Positions 25,370-36,890 of a DNA stretch of 64,000 nucleotides are shown here, piece after piece. Each line of letters begins with the position of its first letter. The stretch's first letter is position 1. Source of the DNA: Cricetomys ansorgei (lineage: Eukaryota > Chordata > Mammalia > Rodentia > Nesomyidae); contig JAMJFZ010004031.1 of assembly GCA_026225945.1 (NCBI GenBank), forward strand, positions 7,218,501-7,282,500, written 5' to 3'. The translations under genes and the position numbers were made by a program. The notes under the pieces were generated by a model. It did not search any database. It saw only the letters and a list, made by a program, of their open reading frames with translations, and was not told where the DNA came from.

Positions 25370-25600
25370 CACATTATTCCAGTGGCTTCATTTTAAATGA
25401 TTGGAATTCTATCTAACTTTTGTCTTTTGAGGAGAGAAGAAAGCTTAATTGATTTCTTTGTAATTAGTGCAATGAGCAATTATTAAATATTCATGCAATC
25501 AACTGAATTTTTTAGAAAAACATTTCTTTCTTTCTTGACAATTGAATTTATTATTGAACGACATTCTGGATCAGGCAGAGACCAATGTGTCTTCATAACT
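25370..25600. other. Candidate conserved non-coding element
   Basis: Homeodomain and POU-like cores are packed closely: 'gcttaattgatttc', 'tttgtaattagtgcaatgag', 'caattattaaatattcatgc', 'gacaattgaatttattattg'. No repeat signature and no coding frame. Conservation is not testable here. Confidence 0.3.
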
Positions 25601-26056
25601 CCAAGGGAGTTTGGCTTCATTAGAGCGCTTTCAGAGCTCTCAGGAGCCTGGCTGTTCTGTAGAGGTTAGGTGAACTCTCCCTACAATAGCCATTTTTGGG
25701 AAAGATACAGTATTTTACATGTGATGATCGTAGTACATTAGAAGATTCAGGACAGTTAGTGTCCCCTTCTTCACAGGGATGCTGCCTGCCTTTTCTCCCA
25801 TCACTCTTCACCCTTGACAGAGCACACATAAAACATTTCTCCAGCTCAGGTGTGTGCCAGTGTCACTGCCTGTTTTTCTACAGAACTGTTTATGCAATAG
25901 AACAGCTTGTCATGGCAGACTGGCTTCATACATGACAATTGAGGGCTTAAAACTACATGTTCAGCTGATTTCCAGCCTAAGGCCTAAGTAAAAAGAATAA
26001 ATCTGTTCTGATATATTTCATTGCTGGTCTATGCATGTAAATTTACCTTTATATAA
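25601..26056. other. Unique sequence, nothing recognised
   Basis: No feature recognised before the TCC tract. Confidence 0.4.
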
Positions 26057-26197
26057 TTCTCCTCCTCCTCCTGCTCCTCCTCCTCCTCCTGTTCCTCCTC
26101 CCCCTCCTCCTGCTCCTCCTCCTCCTCCTCCTCTTCCTTCTCCTTTTCTCCTCTTCCTCCTCCTCCTCCTCCCCCTCTTTCTCTTTCTTCTTCTTTT
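26057..26197 (+). repeat. (TCC)n polypyrimidine tract, about 140 bp
   Basis: TCC/CTC units with occasional TGC and TTC interruptions, ending in TTC-rich sequence next to the tail of an antisense B1. It explains a proline/leucine-rich plus-strand frame and a glutamate-rich minus-strand frame, neither of which is a gene. The mirror-like homopyrimidine run has H-DNA (triplex) potential. Confidence 0.95.
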
Positions 26198-26225
26198 GTT
26201 TTTGTTTCATTTGATTTGGTTTTTT

Positions 26226-26365
26226 CCAGACAGGGTTTCTTTGTTGTAGCCCCGGCTGTCCTGGAACTCACTCTGTAGACCAGGCTGGCCTCAAATTCAC
26301 AGAGATCCACCTGCCTCTGCCTCCCAAGTGCTGGGATTAAAGGCGTGCACCACCACCGCCAAGCA
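26226..26365 (-). mobile_element. B1 SINE, antisense
   Basis: 'ccagacagggtttctttgttgtagcc', 'ggctgtcctggaactcactctgtagaccaggctggcc', 'cacctgcctctgcctcccaagtgctgggattaaaggcgtg'. Well preserved, with the T-rich antisense tail at 26190-26226. Confidence 0.95.
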
Positions 26366-28529
26366 CAATTATTGTTCTTAACATGAAACTGGAAACTCAA
26401 CTTAGACTTTCTTCAAAATAGCAGCTGATCAATTGTCTTTCTATTATCTGTGTCGAAAGTTGTATGTTGGTGTTGCTGTGATTTTAATCTATATTTCTTC
26501 TACATTGGAATTACAAGAGAGATGCAAGGGGGTTTCTGCTCATGGTCAATATAGTTAGCCATTCAAGTCGGTGTTCAGTTTATCATTCAGTTCATTAGAT
26601 TCTTTATTAGGCAACCCCGACCCTGACCCAGATAACAATATTTACGCAAGCCTTTTAGGAATCTAAACGTATTTTAAGTGAGGCTTTTCTCCTTTAAGAA
26701 AATCATCTAGCCAAATACTCAAGTCTCATCCTGTGTCAATTCATAAAAGGAGTTGTGATGAGGAAATTCCATTTTTATTATGTGAAGTTATATTGGACTA
26801 AGATAAGAGAAACTTGCTTAAATGAATTATCATTTCAGGATTAAAGGAATTTCTGAACGAAAGGTTACAACTCCTTTCTCCTCTAATTCTTTTCATTTGA
26901 CTTCGTCTTCAGTGGTACTGTCATATTTCAGATTTTAGCTGTCTAAAGTCAAGAGGAAAATATTTCTACCTGTTTTTCTCATTCTACAGAAACTCATGAT
27001 GACAAAATATGTGTGTGGATGTTTTTAATAAAGATGACTGTAGTTATATAACAGATGTATCCGACACTAGAAAGCGCCAAACAATCTGATACAGCAGATT
27101 ATAGGCTTCCTATAAATCATTCTCTTAGCAGGGATACGAATCTGTGCAGTGAGTATAAAGGTTGTCTAGTAAGCGTTTGCTCACGGTGATGCTAAAGATT
27201 ATAAGAAGGAGAAGTCCCGCTCCTTTGTGCCCAGAACTCACAGGGATTGCAGTAGCTGTGCAGAACCCTAAACTCATCCCAGAAGTTCAAGGTCCTTTAG
27301 CCATGGTGCAAGAATCTGCAGTTTTGACCAACACCCTGAGTGATTTGGTATAAAGGGTCTGCTTGACCCACTGAACAACAATACTGCAGGTTATTGATTT
27401 CAAGGAAGGCATACTTTATTTCCAGCAAGTCAAGAACTGCTTCCCAAAGTCACAGGGTGGCAAATGTTCTCTAAAGAACAGTATGGAAAGGAAGGACATC
27501 TCTTCACTTACGCATTCACCCTGCCCTTCCTTTTTACACACCCCAGAGTTTACTACAAAGCTCCTGCCCACTGGCCAGGCCCAGGGCTGCTCTTCCAGGC
27601 AAGCTCAATCAGAATCAGCCTAGAGGAGCCTGCCGTCAGAAGCAGAATCACAGGCTGCAGGAGAACATCCCTTCTGTGTCCAGATTCTCTTTCTCCGAGG
27701 CCGTTCATCACCACCCTACAAGCACGACACCCCTGGTACCGGAGGGGCTTCACACCCGCATCCTCTTCCCTGAGGGCAGCCTCTGACGTCACTAACCGGA
27801 ATACGCTTTGACTCTGGAGGTTTTGGTGGCTGGTGCCCAGCTTGAGCCCACAGTCACGCCACGTGAGACTGGACCATCTTCTGAGGAGAGATGTAGAGCA
27901 CAGAAGTGAGGTTATTTTTCTCAACTTAGAGTAAGTTTTTTACTGAAGATAAATTAATGGCATCATGTGGCTTTCAAACCATATTGTCTTTTTCCCCAAG
28001 GTAAAGGCCAATTAAATTTTGTCTTTAAAATAGCATCCTAAATTCCTTACAATCGGGCAGAAATAAATCTCTTTTTATGCATTCAATGCACTACCTGTAT
28101 AGGGCTGAGAAAGACAGGAGTCTCACAAAGTCTCTGATACTGGATTTTATTAATGAAGAACATTGGAACAGACGTCACCAACACTCTGGGGAAGCAGAGA
28201 GTGACCTCCTCGTTTTAATCCTTGAGGCTCTGAGTTCACTCAGTGTCTCTCAGCAGTGTGAGCATCGTGTCGCTGACTGTCAGCTTAGCTCAGTTGTGTA
28301 CCAAAAAAGTTCTGTTTCTAGAGAGAGTATAACATAGGACAGATTTTTTTTTTAAACCTATTGCAAAAGTCAACCAAAAATATAAATGTGTTAACTAAAA
28401 ATGTTTTATAAAACTTCCATATTCTAACAGGGATGTAAGGCTTCGCAAGGCCAAAATCTAAAAGTCAGGGGAAAAGAGAAGAGAAAATCATGGGTTCATT
28501 CATTTTTTTAATTGCTGTTTTTAGGTTAA
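26366..28529. other. Mostly unique sequence
   Basis: 26,400-27,200 is AT-rich without recognised repeats. 27,560-27,880 is GC-richer, holds a CRE palindrome and has open frames on both strands, but none is a recognisable protein. No SINE or LINE seen. Confidence 0.35.
27784..27791. promoter_or_regulatory. CRE palindrome TGACGTCA
   Basis: Perfect CREB/ATF consensus in the GC-richer patch, with a CACGTG E-box about 70 bases downstream. An 8-mer is expected about once per 64 kb by chance, so the site alone proves nothing. A second copy lies at 37257-37264. Confidence 0.3.
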
Positions 28530-28733
28530 TTTTTATTGTTTTAAATTATACGTAGGTACGTGTGTCCATGTGCGGGCAAATGCGCATGAATGTAGATGCC
28601 TGTGGAGGCCAGAGGCATCAAATGCCTGGAGCAGGAGTTACAGGCAATTTTGAGCCCTGGGTGCTGGGAACCAAACTCAGCCCTGTAGAAGAACAGCGAG
28701 TGCTTTTAATTCCTGAGCCGTCTCTCCAGCCCC
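28530..28733 (-). mobile_element. B3 (B2-class) SINE, antisense
   Basis: 'gtagatgcctgtggaggccagaggcatcaaatgcctgg', 'gcaggagttacaggcaatttt', 'gggtgctgggaaccaaactc', 'cctgagccgtctctccagcccc'. The tRNA-like head is at the right end. Confidence 0.9.
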
Positions 28734-31182
28734 ACGCTTGCTACATCTTGTTGAGCTCATGATAAAATACACAAAAGCCCAGGGAAATCCTTCCTTGTGT
28801 CAGATGGGGCCACAAGATTATGCCCTGGGTGTGTGTGTCACTCAGAAATTGACAGGTCACCAGTCATCCTTCAAGGGGCAGAGGAAAGTGAAATCAAAAG
28901 GTGGAAGCAGAGATCTACCCCCAGACACTACAGCAGGCCAATCCTCCTGTAGATGGCACCAGGGTTTGTAGGTTCCCAGAGCCTCAAACTGAATTTAATT
29001 GGAAGCACTCGTGGATTACCCACGAGCCTCAGGCCAAGGTGAAACCTCTCTGCAGAAACATACCTTCATGCTAACCTACAAGACTCCCACAGGTAAGTTC
29101 TCACAGACAAATGCACACACAAACTTACCCAACACGGAAGAAGGTACCTTGGGAAAGTTTCTTAAGTGTCCCCCAAAGGAAGAACCTATAGAAGAAGAGG
29201 AGACACCTGCTTGACCCCAAGGCAGGTGGCTGTCTGTCGATCTAAATTATTATTTGATGAAGGTTTCTATAATAGAAGAGGAGACATTGCAGTATCATGG
29301 GAACACAAACACTTAAGTTTCTTAACCCTATTACTCATTGTAACACCCAACTTCCTAGAAAGGAAGAAGCTAAACAGATTAAAAGTCATCAAATACCTTA
29401 AGGTAAAAACCTCAGCTCCTTGGGAGCAGACCTGTATTTGTAAAGAATTCAAAGAATACAATTTCACTAGAATTTCAAAAAAAAGCTGTTTTATCACATG
29501 GATTTGGCATGTTCATTTTAGAGGCAAAACAGAGTTGGAAAATGGGATCCCAGTTGGTAAGAAAGCCCAGAGTGACACAGACGTGTGGGTTATTTCACGG
29601 CAGATCACCTTAGGCCAGCTGTTGTATTCTGAATCCATCAGTCCTCTTGGTTCTGCTCATGTGTTTTAGATTCCAAAAAATGTATTTTGTTAGAATTCTT
29701 CGCCTTTAATTTTTAAAAACCATGTGTGTTTTAGGGTCAATTTAATCTGCATGTTTCCTATTTTGTTATAATTAAACCATCAAAATATTGTCTTTTAAAA
29801 ACTATTTGATGTCCACAAAATCTTCTGAGCCCTTTCAATATGCCTCTTAAAAGCATTTTTGTCCCACTGAGAAACAGAAGTTGCCCTGTGTCATGGGTGA
29901 CCTGATGCAGAAACCCAAAAATCCCCTTTAAATTCCAGAAACCTTGAAGTCTGCATAATTCCTGGCTCTGAGAAGTGAGTTCATCCATTGTTAAACTCTG
30001 CGTTGCTGAAGACATTTGGAGCAAAGATGAGCTCCCTAAGAGGGAAATCGGAGCCGGCAGGAGAAATGGAAGGTATGTGAAGTTCCCTAAAGCTCCCGAG
30101 GGCTTTCCTGGAGCCTCGCCTGTTGCATTGCCATCGACAAAGCTCGGAGGCACATCAAATGTCTGACAGCACTCAGAGGGAATGTGATGTCCATATGAAA
30201 TAATATTTGCTCACACTTTTAAGAAAACAATACAGTATAAACGTGTGGATTTCCCCACATCCAATTCGTGAGCTAGTCGAATCCTCTGCTGTCGGCAGCC
30301 TACGAGGGACTCTTAATACATTTGGCAAGATTGAATAACTAATTTCTCATAAGGATGAACAGCACATCTGATTGTAACACCAGCTTCCGTTGGGCAAAAC
30401 TGAAGATTGTGATGTCCTGGCCAGTGGGTGGAAAGGGTCTTTCACAGGCAGGTATAGGATTGAAAGCCTGGATGATGAGTCAGACTCCGTAGAACAATCT
30501 CACCTTTGCTCTGGCAGCATGGATAAGCCTGGACACTTAGCAGCATGATGATGGCAAAACACCCCAGCCAGGCTCCAGGGGGTTTTCAGCAGGCATTTCC
30601 AGAGAAACTATAAATACCTCTGCGCTGAACAGCTCACATCCAGCTCCTGGAGAATGCAGGCCTGCTATCACCAAGCATCAAATATCAAGCAGACAGGATA
30701 CAGGGGTTTCCCCACGGGGGAGCTGGCACACGAACTCTGAGGGAAAGGGAGCTGAGTCCATTTCCTGCCATTGTCTGGCCCGCGGGTACGGTGGTGGAGT
30801 CCTGTGTGCGTTGGTGTCCTCATGGGATGCCAGCATCTCAGTCGGTGGGCCTTAATCTTCATAGAGAAACCCAGGTGCTCAGGCAGGGGACTCAAATCTG
30901 TTTATTTCTGTTGTGGCTATTAAAATAATTCATAGGGCGCTTCACAGTTTGCATAGCTCTGACGTAGATCTTTGCATCTCATTTGGTTGTTGCTAATTTT
31001 AATAGCAGCCACAATAGTGGCAACAGCAGGCATTGTTAGAAAAGCCTGAGTTTCATGAAGTTAGAGGATACAGGATCGATGCATAAAAAATTAGCTATCA
31101 TCTAGTCTCTTCAGATTATATAAAATTTTAGCCTTTTACTAAAACTGGGTTGAATTTCTATGCAATGTATTAGTAACAAATA
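28734..31182. other. Mostly unique sequence
   Basis: No repeat family recognised with confidence. The 167-codon plus-strand frame at 29166-29669 and the 131-codon minus-strand frame at 29758-30153 have no recognisable domain or codon pattern. Confidence 0.35.
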
Positions 31183-31410
31183 ATGAGCTTTATTGAGATA
31201 CCATTGACACACAACCGCTCAGTTATAGGGTATGATGTGTCGCTTTAATGAACAAACGCACAGTGCATTTCTCATGCATATTCATGTGCACATGTGTACA
31301 TACGTGTGCGCTCACAAAACTGTCGCCACCGTAAGAAAAGATCCATTTTCCATTGGCCTCAGAGGTTTCTCGTGCTGTTGGGGTCCTTTTGGCTCACTCC
31401 TCCGTGTTCT
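31183..31410. mobile_element. Ancient L1 (L1M-type) non-coding fragment
   Basis: 'atgagctttattgagataccattgacacacaaccgctcagttata' and 'aaaactgtcgccaccgtaagaaaagatccattttcc' track a known L1M stretch (tttattgagatataattgacatacc...caaccatcaccaca...). Orientation within the element was not determined. Confidence 0.5.
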
Positions 31411-31470
31411 TCTCCGTGAGTTGCCCTATGAGTTCACGATGATGTTTTATTTTGGTTTGGTTTTGGTTTT

Positions 31471-31607
31471 TTGAGACAGGTTTCTCTGTTATAGCTCTGG
31501 CTGTCCTGGAACTCACTCTGTAGACCAGGCTGGCCTTGAACTTACAGAGATCCGCCTGACTTTACCTCCTGAGTGCTGGGGTTAAGGGCGTGCACCACCA
31601 CACCTGA
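31471..31607 (-). mobile_element. B1 SINE, antisense
   Basis: 'ttgagacaggtttctctgttatagctctggctgtcctggaactcactctgtagaccaggctggcc' through 'gcgtgcaccaccacacctga'. A possible target-site duplication flanks it: gatgatgttttatttt before and tgatgctgttttttatt after. Confidence 0.95.
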
Positions 31608-32119
31608 CCGTGATGCTGTTTTTTATTGAATCCCTCAGAAACTTCTAATGTATGACGTTCGCTGGTTTTTCCTCCTTTACATTTAATCTGTCATTAATTC
31701 TACAAAGTAAATTTTCCTCTTCCAGACACTGCCGCTTCCATCACTAGCAGTTAAACTTAGGTCCTCCCTTTCTTATATTTTTTTACATTGTTTATGTCAG
31801 CGCCTAGGATTTTTCACCTCTCCTCTAGTTTCTTGAAGAGACAGAATACAACTGGGCAGCCGCAGGAGCCTCTGAAGCACCGTGTCCGCTGATTCTCCCG
31901 TCTGTGTCGTTTCTGGATGGCTGATGGGATTTCCTCCTCTTTAGAGGTCCCACTCTCGACTCCTTTGCTCATTTTCCAGACTGAACTTTGCTTAAGTGCT
32001 GGCTATTTCTGTATTCCCAAGCAGCCTGGACTCTCCTTCTGGGGTGGTTTTTATGTGAGTGGGGGACATTTGATGCAGTAGGTCAAACTGCTAGCCTTTG
32101 TTAGGTGGGGCCCAAGCAG
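31608..32119. other. Unresolved sequence, possibly old L1
   Basis: T- and pyrimidine-rich DNA between an L1M fragment and the L1 ORF2 block. It may be further L1 3'-region sequence, but I cannot align it by eye. Confidence 0.3.
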
Positions 32120-32290
32120 CACTGGACAGCCTCGCCAGGTCAGCAGTTCCAGGTTCAGTGAGAGACTGTCTCACAAACAAACAAGGTAGCAAACTATTAA
32201 GGAAGACACTCAAGGGTCAACCTCTGGCTTCCATGTGTACCCTTGCACATGTGTACACGTGCCTATACACGCACACGCGCATAAACATAC
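32120..32290 (+). mobile_element. 3' part of a long composite rodent SINE
   Basis: 'agttccaggttcagtgagagactgtctcacaaacaaac', 'ggaagacactcaagggtcaacctctggcttccatgtg', then a CA/TG-rich tail. It shares this block, in reverse, with the longer copy at 51930-52211. The head is missing or unrecognisable, so it is 5'-truncated. Confidence 0.6.
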
Positions 32291-32306
32291 GTATGATTAA
32301 AACATC

Positions 32307-32950
32307 TCAGGGAAAAATTTAATGTATGTAAATTCCATACGCTGAAAATTATAGCCCCTTTTTCAAAAAATTGAAATGTACCTAAATAAATAGACGAATT
32401 GCATTTGTCATTAGATATGTGAAGACACCAGTTCTTCACAGATCAATCTATAGATCCATAATTTCCATCAGATATTAGCAAGGCTTTTTTGTCTTTTGTA
32501 AAAAATTGATATATTTTAAGATAAATGTAAAAATGCAAAAAAAAACAGCTCTCAAAAGCTAAATTTAAAATTATCATGCCAATTTGAAGACTGAAATTAT
32601 ACTAGTCAAATGGTATAGCATTGTGTGAACACAGACGTTGAGCTCAGTGAAGCAGAGCGAGGGAGAATCCAGAGTTAGACTTTCCTATCTATGAATAATT
32701 GATTTTCATTAAAGATGCTCGGGTCAGGGGTTAAAAATTAAAAAAAAGGTTCTCAAGCAGCAGTCCTGGAAGAGCCAATCAACCTCAGGAAAACACAAAG
32801 AATCCTAGACTTTACCTCATATACAGAAAACCATGCAAAACAGACCAAGGACTTAGCTGCAGCATCTAGAACCTACTAGAAGAAAGCAGTTTTTACTAGG
32901 ATTAGGAGAAAATTTTTTAGACAAAAAATAATAACATGGAAATGAAAACT
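32307..32950 (+). pseudogene. Ancient L1 ORF2 fragment, left part
   Basis: Diverged L1 ORF2 sequence downstream of the reverse-transcriptase core. 'cgctgaaaattatagcc', 'agttcttcacagatcaatctatagatccataa', 'atccagagttagac', 'gaataattgattttcattaaagatgc' and 'gaacctactagaagaaagcag' all fall in consensus order. Frame is destroyed by indels and stops. It continues at 33385 after an inserted LTR-like element. It looks like an old eutherian L1M type, not a rodent Lx. Confidence 0.8.
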
Positions 32951-33384
32951 AGGCCAAGCCGGCTTTCATGAATGTAAAAGTACAATGAAGATTCTGGTTG
33001 TGTTTTGCTGGTGACTGTGGCTGCTGACAGCTTCCCAGCCTCCACTTCCCCTTCCCCTCTACCCCACAGCTGGGCTGGCTGATAAGAAAGTCCAGGTGCT
33101 CCTACCTTTGTTGCCAACAGGAAGTTCAAGGCATGTCGAGTTCCAGCTCTCAGGCACAGGACCTCATTCCAGCCCCATTGCCTGATCACGGCAAAAGCCA
33201 CGCCAGGCTCTTTCCTGCTCTGTTAGGCCATTTTTGGATCTGCTTGGGATCCTGCCCTGTTCTCCTCCAAAAATCTCGTTGTGTGAGTAATAAACCTTCT
33301 CGAATGTTCTATGTGTATGTATGTGTGTGGTCATCGGTTTCAACTTCAGTATGCCCCACCCTGTTTCTGTGGGATACTGACAAC
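32951..33384 (+). mobile_element. LTR-like insertion inside the L1
   Basis: About 434 bases with no L1 similarity split the L1. It carries an AATAAA signal at 33289-33294 ('gagtaataaaccttc') followed by TG-rich sequence, typical of an LTR U3-R-U5 plan. The 7-mer gaaaact flanks the insert (32944-32950 and 33385-33391). TG...CA ends are not clear, so another retroposon is possible. No protein-coding retroviral sequence is present. Confidence 0.5.
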
Positions 33385-34310
33385 GAAAACTTTTACTTTT
33401 GAAAAGCAGAAACCCAAACCGCCTTACCAGGAGAAAATACCATAAATACCTGTTTATATTCTCAAGGTTGTTTATCTAGAGCAGGTGATGAATTCTTAAC
33501 CTCTGCATAAGGAAATCAACTTTAAAAGTTATCAAAAGATTTTACTGTCTAAATCTTCACCCAAAGAAAGCACACAATGGCCGACTGTCACATGAAATGA
33601 CACTAAGCATCCCGTGTCATTAAGGAAATGCAAATTTAAAACACAAATTTCATTTCATATCCACTAGAGTAACTCCAATGGAAAGGACTGGGTTCTGGTA
33701 TGGATGTGTAATAACCAGTCCCGTCCCTGGTGGAAAGGCAAACTGGGATGCCACTTTGGAAAACATTCTCAAAGTTTCTTGTGAGATTAAACTCAATCTA
33801 GGCTTATGATACAACCCATTAATCTCACTTTTGGGTGATTATCCAATAAAAGTGAAAGTGCATATTTATACACAGAATTGTTCTCCGATGATTATAGTAA
33901 TTTGTTCATAATTGCCCCAAACTGGAAGCCAAACAAATGCCAAACAAATTTGTGAGTAGGTAAATAAAATGTTGATATTTCACATAATGAAATATTACTT
34001 GACAATAAAAAGGAAAATTTGAAACATGCAACGTTGGAGATAAATATCAAAGGCATTCTGCCAAGAGAAAGAAACCAGATACAAAAGGCCATATGCTGTG
34101 TGGCTCCAGTGTATAATACTCACTAAAAATGGAGAGCAAGGGTCTGTGAGAGATTCGCTCTGATGAATAAAATAGAATGTTTTAATGTGATGGAAACAGC
34201 ATAACTGTGATACCATCTTCCAATTGTCAAAACACACAGTGAAGTGTGTCTTAAAATGGTACTTTTAGTACATGTAAGTTATACCGCCATGAGAAATGTT
34301 GACCTCAATG
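33385..34310 (+). pseudogene. Ancient L1 ORF2 3' end and 3' UTR
   Basis: Continuation of the same L1. 'ggagaaaataccataaat', 'atcttcacccaaagaaagcacacaatggcc', 'tcattaaggaaatgcaaattt', 'ggatgccactttggaaaac', 'aatgaaatattacttgacaataaaaagg', 'gaaaccagatacaaaaggccatatgctgtg' and 'cacagtgaagtgtgtcttaaaatgg' follow the consensus to its 3' UTR. All reading frames are broken. Confidence 0.85.
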
Positions 34311-34351
34311 GGTAGGAGCTATAAATCAGTGTATGGGCTTCTTCAGGTTGT

Positions 34352-34475
34352 TCATGGTTTTATATGCATTATCTTACTCGATCCTTGCATGAACTGCTAG
34401 AGTTCTCTGGGACCATTCTGCACACCTAGACGCAGAGGGCCCGAGAAACTTTCCAAAATGATGCTATCTGTAGGA
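34352..34475 (-). mobile_element. MIR SINE relic (antisense)
   Basis: 'ttatatgcattatcttactcgatccttgcatgaactgctagagt' and 'gcacacctagacgcagagggcccgagaaacttt' follow the antisense MIR order (tttatatgcattatctcatttaatcctcacaa...). Confidence 0.55.
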
Positions 34476-34568
34476 AGTTTGCAATATTGAAATGCTTTCT
34501 TCTACAAAGCCTCTTTTTCATGGCAATTAACATCTTAAAATCTTCCCTTGACATTTTCAATGTGTTGC

Positions 34569-34830
34569 TGTCTTAGCCCGTTTAGGCTACTTGGGTAAAA
34601 CATTATAGATTAGGTAATTCAAAATTTAGCTCTGATGGCTCTGGAGTTGGGAAGTCCACATCATGTTACCAGTCCATTCAGGCTTGCTTCCTTTGTTCTC
34701 CTCACGCGGCGGGAAGACAGACGTGTTCCCTCGGGCCTGTACTGGAAGGACACTCAACCCACTCACAGGAACTACCCTTGTGATCTAACCACCTCCCAAG
34801 AACGTCCTCTCACGCTGACATGACTTTGTA
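34569..34830 (-). mobile_element. MLT1-type MaLR LTR relic, antisense
   Basis: Starts 'gtcttagcccgtttaggctacttgggtaaaacattatagattaggtaatt', then 'gctctggagttgggaagtccacatcatg', 'acgcggcgggaagacagacgtgttccc' and 'gatctaaccacctcccaag'. This is the reverse complement of the MLT1/MST LTR plan, highly diverged. LTR only. Confidence 0.6.
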
Positions 34831-35084
34831 AGCTAAGATTTCAACGCAGTACTTGGTAAAGGACAGAAATATTTAATCCACACAATTGCTTTACATTAAC
34901 AAGAAATCAAGAAAAAAAAAGGATACAAGCTTTCTTTCCAACCTCTTTTTAAGCTACAGGTAAACTGTAGGAGTCTTTATAATTCTGAATTGTGATGATG
35001 ATCTTATTTGGCACTTATTTTAGATTTTAGTTCCTCACCTTGATGGGTAAATAAATGTAGAAAGTAGTATCTTTTAATTTTAAA
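34831..35084. other. AT-rich unique sequence
   Basis: An A-run near 34911; no repeat or exon recognised. Confidence 0.35.
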
Positions 35085-35165
35085 AATTTTTTTAGATTTG
35101 TCATTTTATTTGTGTGCATGTTTTGCCTGTATATCTGTATGTGAGTTTTCCATCCCAGAAAGTAA
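35085..35165 (-). mobile_element. Truncated B3-like SINE tail, antisense
   Basis: 'tttttttagatttgtcattttatttgtgtgcatgttttgcctgtatatctgtatgtg' matches the antisense 3' tail region of B3. The head is absent, so this is a 5'-truncated or eroded copy. Confidence 0.45.
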
Positions 35166-35857
35166 CAGAGTTAGAGTCCTTCTGAATGGACGCTGACTAT
35201 GCTCAGCCCGGTGAGGAAAACAAACCCCAACAGAGACAGACTATTGGTATAAACGTTAAAAGATAATGAGAGCTTATTCAAAGTCCCAGAACCCAGAATC
35301 TAAATAATAGAGTGACCTTTGATCGGTGGTAAGCATCTCAAAGGTCTCAGAAAAGTTCCCAGAAGAAAGTCAGCTTGAGTGTCTGTCACAGGGAAGCCAC
35401 CGATAGCATGTTTACACCACCTCTAGCAAGCAGCTCTTCTATTGCTCTCTAGCCCATCACCGATGGTGAAGTTCCAGGCAGCATCATACACTGGAGTCTG
35501 AATCCTGGGGACAAAAATAAGCTGCCATTCCATTTCCACACTGCTGGTCTCTAGGATCAAAGGTCTGGCTTAAGATGATTGGGGTAAAAACTGAAGTGGA
35601 TGAGAGATGGAAATTTGGATTTTGAGTTTCTGTTTCACTGAAACTTCTAATGCATGAGCATGAGGTGATTCAAATACCTGAACTTGAGTATCAAGGTTTT
35701 GAAGGGGCCTGGAACATCAGCTGCAGGGTGGAGATCTGACAGAGCACACGGGAAGATGCAAAAGGCCAAACAACAGTGTGATTTCCTGATTGTGCGGTAT
35801 GGAGTTCAACCTATTCATCAGTGTTTAAAATCCTCATTCATGTATTACCTAAAATAA
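35166..35857. other. Unresolved sequence
   Basis: Not recognised as SINE or L1. Its texture is LTR-like in places, but no termini were found. Confidence 0.3.
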
Positions 35858-35899
35858 CCACACACACACACACACGCGCACGCACGCACACACATACAC
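35858..35899 (+). repeat. (CA)n/(CACG)n microsatellite
   Basis: CA run interrupted by cgcgcacgcacg. Confidence 0.95.
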
Positions 35900-36405
35900 T
35901 GTAACCTACCATTGCACATTCACAGTTTGAAAAAGACTAAGTCCCATCACACTGGAAGTGGGAAAGAGGACAGCGCTGCTGCGTTGAGAAGAGCTGGGCC
36001 AGACCTGTGTTAATTGTCAGGTAGACTCATCAGTCACCGTCGTTAAACCCCAGACCACACAGCCTCTCCTCTAAGGATCCGAGACCAAGCGCTCTACTTC
36101 CAAAGTCAGAGTACTTAACTCAGCGCTACCTCGCACCCGTGTCCCACCACTGGCAGGTTTTAATACAGACTTGAAAAGTTCATTACTGAATATGTAAAAC
36201 ATGTCTACTTGACTGCTCTACAAAGAAACCCAGAATTTACCCTAATTTAATTAATCCAATACTACTACTTTCTAAAATAAACTGTTTTCAGGTTTCTACT
36301 TGACTTCTAGTGTCAGCCAGGCCACCCCCCCCACTTCAGAGACTGGGCTGGAAACACTGTGGATTGGAGCCTTTCTGTAGTGCATCAGTTAATGGGCAAA
36401 CACTC
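35900..36405. other. Unique sequence, nothing recognised
   Basis: No repeat or exon recognised; a short C-run occurs near 36324. Confidence 0.4.
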
Positions 36406-36515
36406 CTGATACTTCCTGAATGCTAGGCTGTGTGCTGAGCACTGACTGTCTAACAGCACAGATTAGCATCTTCCCCCTCCCATTGTTTAGCAGACAAGTA
36501 CAAGGGCCTGGCCAA
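36406..36515 (-). mobile_element. MIR SINE relic (antisense)
   Basis: 'cttcctgaatgctaggctgtgtgctgagcactgactgtctaacagc' follows antisense MIR (ttgagcacctactatgtgccaggcactgtgctaagc). Confidence 0.45.
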
Positions 36516-36890
36516 GGGTTCTGGTGCCTATGAGAGATGCAGAGATGCAGCCTTTCTGTATTCCTCAAGGGAGACAGGAGCGAGAGTCTGGAGACTTAAG
36601 GCAGCTCCAGTAGCCAGAAAAGATTAATCTTCTCCTTAACCACAAGCCTTTGATTTTAGTGTCAGAGGCATACACGGCATCTCTGAACCTACACGTACAA
36701 TGTGGCATTATAGATTTGCATTGTTCATCACTAGATTGCGTGTCCTTTGTTTCAGACGACGGTGGACTAGGAGGATGAAGCTTTTGACTCCTCGTTAGAG
36801 TTTAGCAGTGTGTGGGAAAAGCTTCCAGAAAAGCTAATGGTCACATATAAGTAAACATACAAACGTAAAGAAAAACCTAACAGCTTTATT
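36516..36890. other. Unique sequence, nothing recognised
   Basis: No feature recognised before the TG-rich region. Confidence 0.4.

Noticed and set aside
26029..26400. Proline-rich plus-strand and glutamate-rich minus-strand frames
   Set aside because: Both are translations of the TCC tract and the antisense B1.
29166..29669. 167-codon plus-strand frame
   Set aside because: No family resemblance and composition typical of translated non-coding DNA; other frames overlap on the opposite strand.
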